Part shown: in pieces, positions 62,030 to 64,000 of the stretch | Position numbering within the stretch: position 1 is the first letter of the stretch | Layout of the letters: each line of letters opens with the position of its first letter | Assembly (NCBI GenBank): GCA_950295325.1 | Contig: OX485803.1 | Coordinates: forward strand, 42,671,554 to 42,735,553 | Direction of reading: 5' to 3' | Length of the DNA: 64,000 nt | Source: Polytrichum commune | Lineage: Eukaryota; Streptophyta; Polytrichopsida; Polytrichales; Polytrichaceae | Translations under genes and position numbers: made by a program | Notes under the pieces: generated by a model | What the model saw: the letters and a program-made list of their open reading frames with translations, nothing else | Databases searched by the model: none | Told to the model about the DNA's origin: nothing

Positions 62030-63039
62030 CATAAGGTATGTGGGCCTTATGTGGCGATTCTTCTCAATTGGGCACATGTATTTGAGTGGCATATAGCAAG
62101 GTTTGTAGTTGAAAATGAAACCCTAAAAAGTCACATGGTGTTTCTTGAAGGCGAGAAAGCTAATTAAGATGAGGAACTTTCCATGTTACGATCTCGTTCA
62201 CACAACAATAGAAGTTGTTATAACGCACCCAAAGATTACATCCATATTGTTACAATTTCAAGTTAACATCTTGACATGGTAGAAATCCATGTATAAGATT
62301 TTGATTTGTCAATGTTCGTTGTCAATTCCCATCACGGCATTATATAAGGAGATAATGTGCGTAAGCTCAACTAACTGATGTAGATTATATTATGAAGGAT
62401 TGAGAAAGAGATACAATCAAGTGTGAAAATGGTGGCTCAAAATCCTATTTATTGCAAGACGAGAAAAAGAAACTCTAATGTTTTCACACCAACATGATTG
62501 TGAGCCCATTGGCCCTATGTTGATCATGGTATTCCGAGATGCAAATTAGGGGGAAGTTGCCTTCCTTTTGTGAGGTAGGCTCAATCTACTTATTGCATAG
62601 GATTGTATATTGTATTGTAATTTTGTTGTATTTGCACCCTTCTTCCAATGTCTTTCTCTATTTGGCCCAAGCCCACTAGAAAGATGAATGAAGCTATTCA
62701 ATATAGGTTACTTTTCTAAGAAACGAGTGAAAATGAAGCTAACAACAAGAAACTTCCATTCTCCTTGTCTCCAAAGTCTCGTATGGGTCTCGGTGACCGA
62801 GTGTTGAGAGATCACGTAGACCCTCCCAATTGTATTCGCTATTAGAATGGTGTCTATATTTCAAGCATATACTTAGCCCTAGTGAACATAGACTAGGAAG
62901 TTCCATGTGTTAGAAAGAGATCTTCAGTCCGACCTGTGATAACTTTTGCATTTCAACTCATATTCCAATTGCAGTTCGAATGAGATTTCTTTTGATTCAG
63001 GATTATTTCCTAATTGAGACAATTCAAAATCCAATTCAA
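62030..63039. other. R7 fragment, then featureless DNA
   Basis: 62030-62140 carries R7 blocks (TTCTCAATTGGGCACATGTA, GAGTGGCATATAGC). The rest is AT-rich without structure. Confidence 0.45.
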
Positions 63040-63288
63040 AGGTTGTAACCGGTTGGCCGCTTTGTTTCGACGAGGTGGCACTACACGATTGGCTCTGAGC
63101 ACACAAGTTTGCAGACGATAACCTCGACATCCCAGCCGGTTATGATCATCTAAATCGGTTATGGTGACAGGTGACCCACTGTTTAGGTCACGTGCGCGGC
63201 TCAACAAAGCAGCCAACCGGTTACGTCCGGTAATCGTTTTATTGGAACCGGTTCTGCACCGATAACCGGTTCCAATAAAACGATTACC
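63040..63288. repeat. Double inverted-repeat cluster rich in AACCGGTT
   Basis: Outer pair: GTAACCGGTTGGCCGCTTTG within 63040-63065 against its near inverse at 63203-63228 (23 of 26 match). Immediately next to it, a perfect 25-bp pair at 63229-63253 and 63264-63288 starts GGTAATCGTTTTATTGGAAC, with a 10-base loop. Six ACCGGTT/CGGTTA-type motifs fall in 230 bp. It may be an unrecognised foldback element. Confidence 0.85.
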
Positions 63289-63330
63289 TAATACGTAATT
63301 GTTTGTAGAGTTGGCAGTGCCAGTCACATA

Positions 63331-63836
63331 GGGCCACTTCCCACATGAGACTGAGAGCCCGTGACCATTACACTTCAAGCACTCTCATTGGTGGAAAAGG
63401 CGGAGCCGCTCCAAGTTCGCTACTTCACACTACGCTTTGAGGGATCAATGGAGTATTTGAATGCAAGATGGATGTAAAGTCTACATGGACTCCTACATGG
63501 CATCGAATGGATCATGTTTCATGGTCACTTGGACTATTCTCAAAAACCACCTCTTGAAGGTAGGCCTAACACAAAACCGGGAGACCATGGCACTCCGAAC
63601 ACTCATAACCGTTGATTTTTTCTATTTTATCATGTGTCATGGCCCGCGTGAATAGAAATTCAATGAAATAGCCATTTGGTTGAGGCCCCGGTTACATATG
63701 ACATCACACTGCACTTGAGGGTCCGTGACCACACTACAAGATTTTGGAGGTGTTGTGGGACGGCCTTTGGACACTTTCCTTTGGGCTCTCACAATTTCAT
63801 GGTCACGGCTCTTGGCTCATGTGCATGAAGTGGCCC
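63331..63836. mobile_element. Family H1, copy 4
   Basis: 506 bp from GGGCCACTTCCCACATGAG to CATGAAGTGGCCC. Flanked by ATA at the left and TTA at the right (one mismatch). Interior colinear with copies 1-3. Confidence 0.85.
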
Positions 63837-64000
63837 TTACTTATGTTAGATTTGAGTGTGATGATTTTGTGAGCAGTTGCCATGATAGTGCTGAGTCATA
63901 TATATATATATATATATATTGGTGGGGCCCACATTCATGGAGTTTTTGCATGGTGGGGTCCATGCAAGCTCCCAAGTGGCCCGATGTGATGATGTGGCTG
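63837..64000. other. (TA)n and window edge
   Basis: A (TA)n run at about 63898-63919; nothing else recognised before the edge. Confidence 0.6.

Noticed and set aside
1-64000. Retrotransposon or endogenous viral genes
   Set aside because: I looked for reverse transcriptase, protease, integrase and zinc-knuckle motifs in the listed frames and found none.

Overview
The window is nuclear DNA from a land plant, most likely a flowering plant. The evidence is one spliced plant gene with GT-AG introns, an AT-rich background poor in CpG, plant-type miniature transposons, tRNA-derived SINE remnants and a short run of telomere-type AAACCCT repeats. I cannot name the species. The protein track was drawn with alternative start codons, so many listed ORFs have no ATG. 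Nearly all are chance reading frames in repeats.

Layout. (1) 1-3200, minus strand: seven exons of a DUF3755-type Myb/SANT-like protein, running off the left edge. It is the only intact gene. Its upstream side (3201-5110) is pyrimidine-rich, then strongly CpG-rich (4500-4910), and looks like a promoter/CpG island, perhaps divergent. (2) 5115-18640: old non-coding DNA. It holds two degenerate tandem arrays (about 195 bp and 145 bp periods), a decayed SWIM-zinc-finger-like coding stretch (about 11242-12144), a SINE remnant and a foldback element with an 8-bp target duplication (15277-15687). (3) 18641-27705: a transposon cluster. It includes a GGGCCACTTCACAC-type element split by a hAT-type element, a second hAT-type copy that keeps the C-terminal dimerisation segment, a 31-bp minisatellite, a foldback MITE and a 1.07-kb element with TAA duplication. 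(4) 27706-53829: mostly old dispersed repeats, a 240-bp tandem array, a second decayed hAT transposase C-terminus (about 40150-40727, minus), two MITEs stacked in one older repeat and a 479-bp TTA-flanked element. (5) 53830-57065: a 1.93-kb TTA-flanked element with a pogo-like element nested in it, abutting two members of the 500-bp family. (6) 57066-64000: gene-free DNA with near-perfect hairpins and one more member of the 500-bp family.

The unifying observation is a group of at least four element families (nine copies or fragments here). Their ends begin GGGCC(A/G)CTT(C/T)ACAC or a close variant, and most carry 3-bp TTA/TAA-type duplications. This suggests one PIF/Harbinger-like transposase system mobilised them, but no such transposase is encoded here. 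The hAT-type element duplicated CTTCACAC, the core of that same terminal motif, when it landed in one of them. No RNA genes, CRISPR arrays or complete transposase genes were found. Several dispersed repeat families (called R5-R8 here, my own labels) recur across the window.
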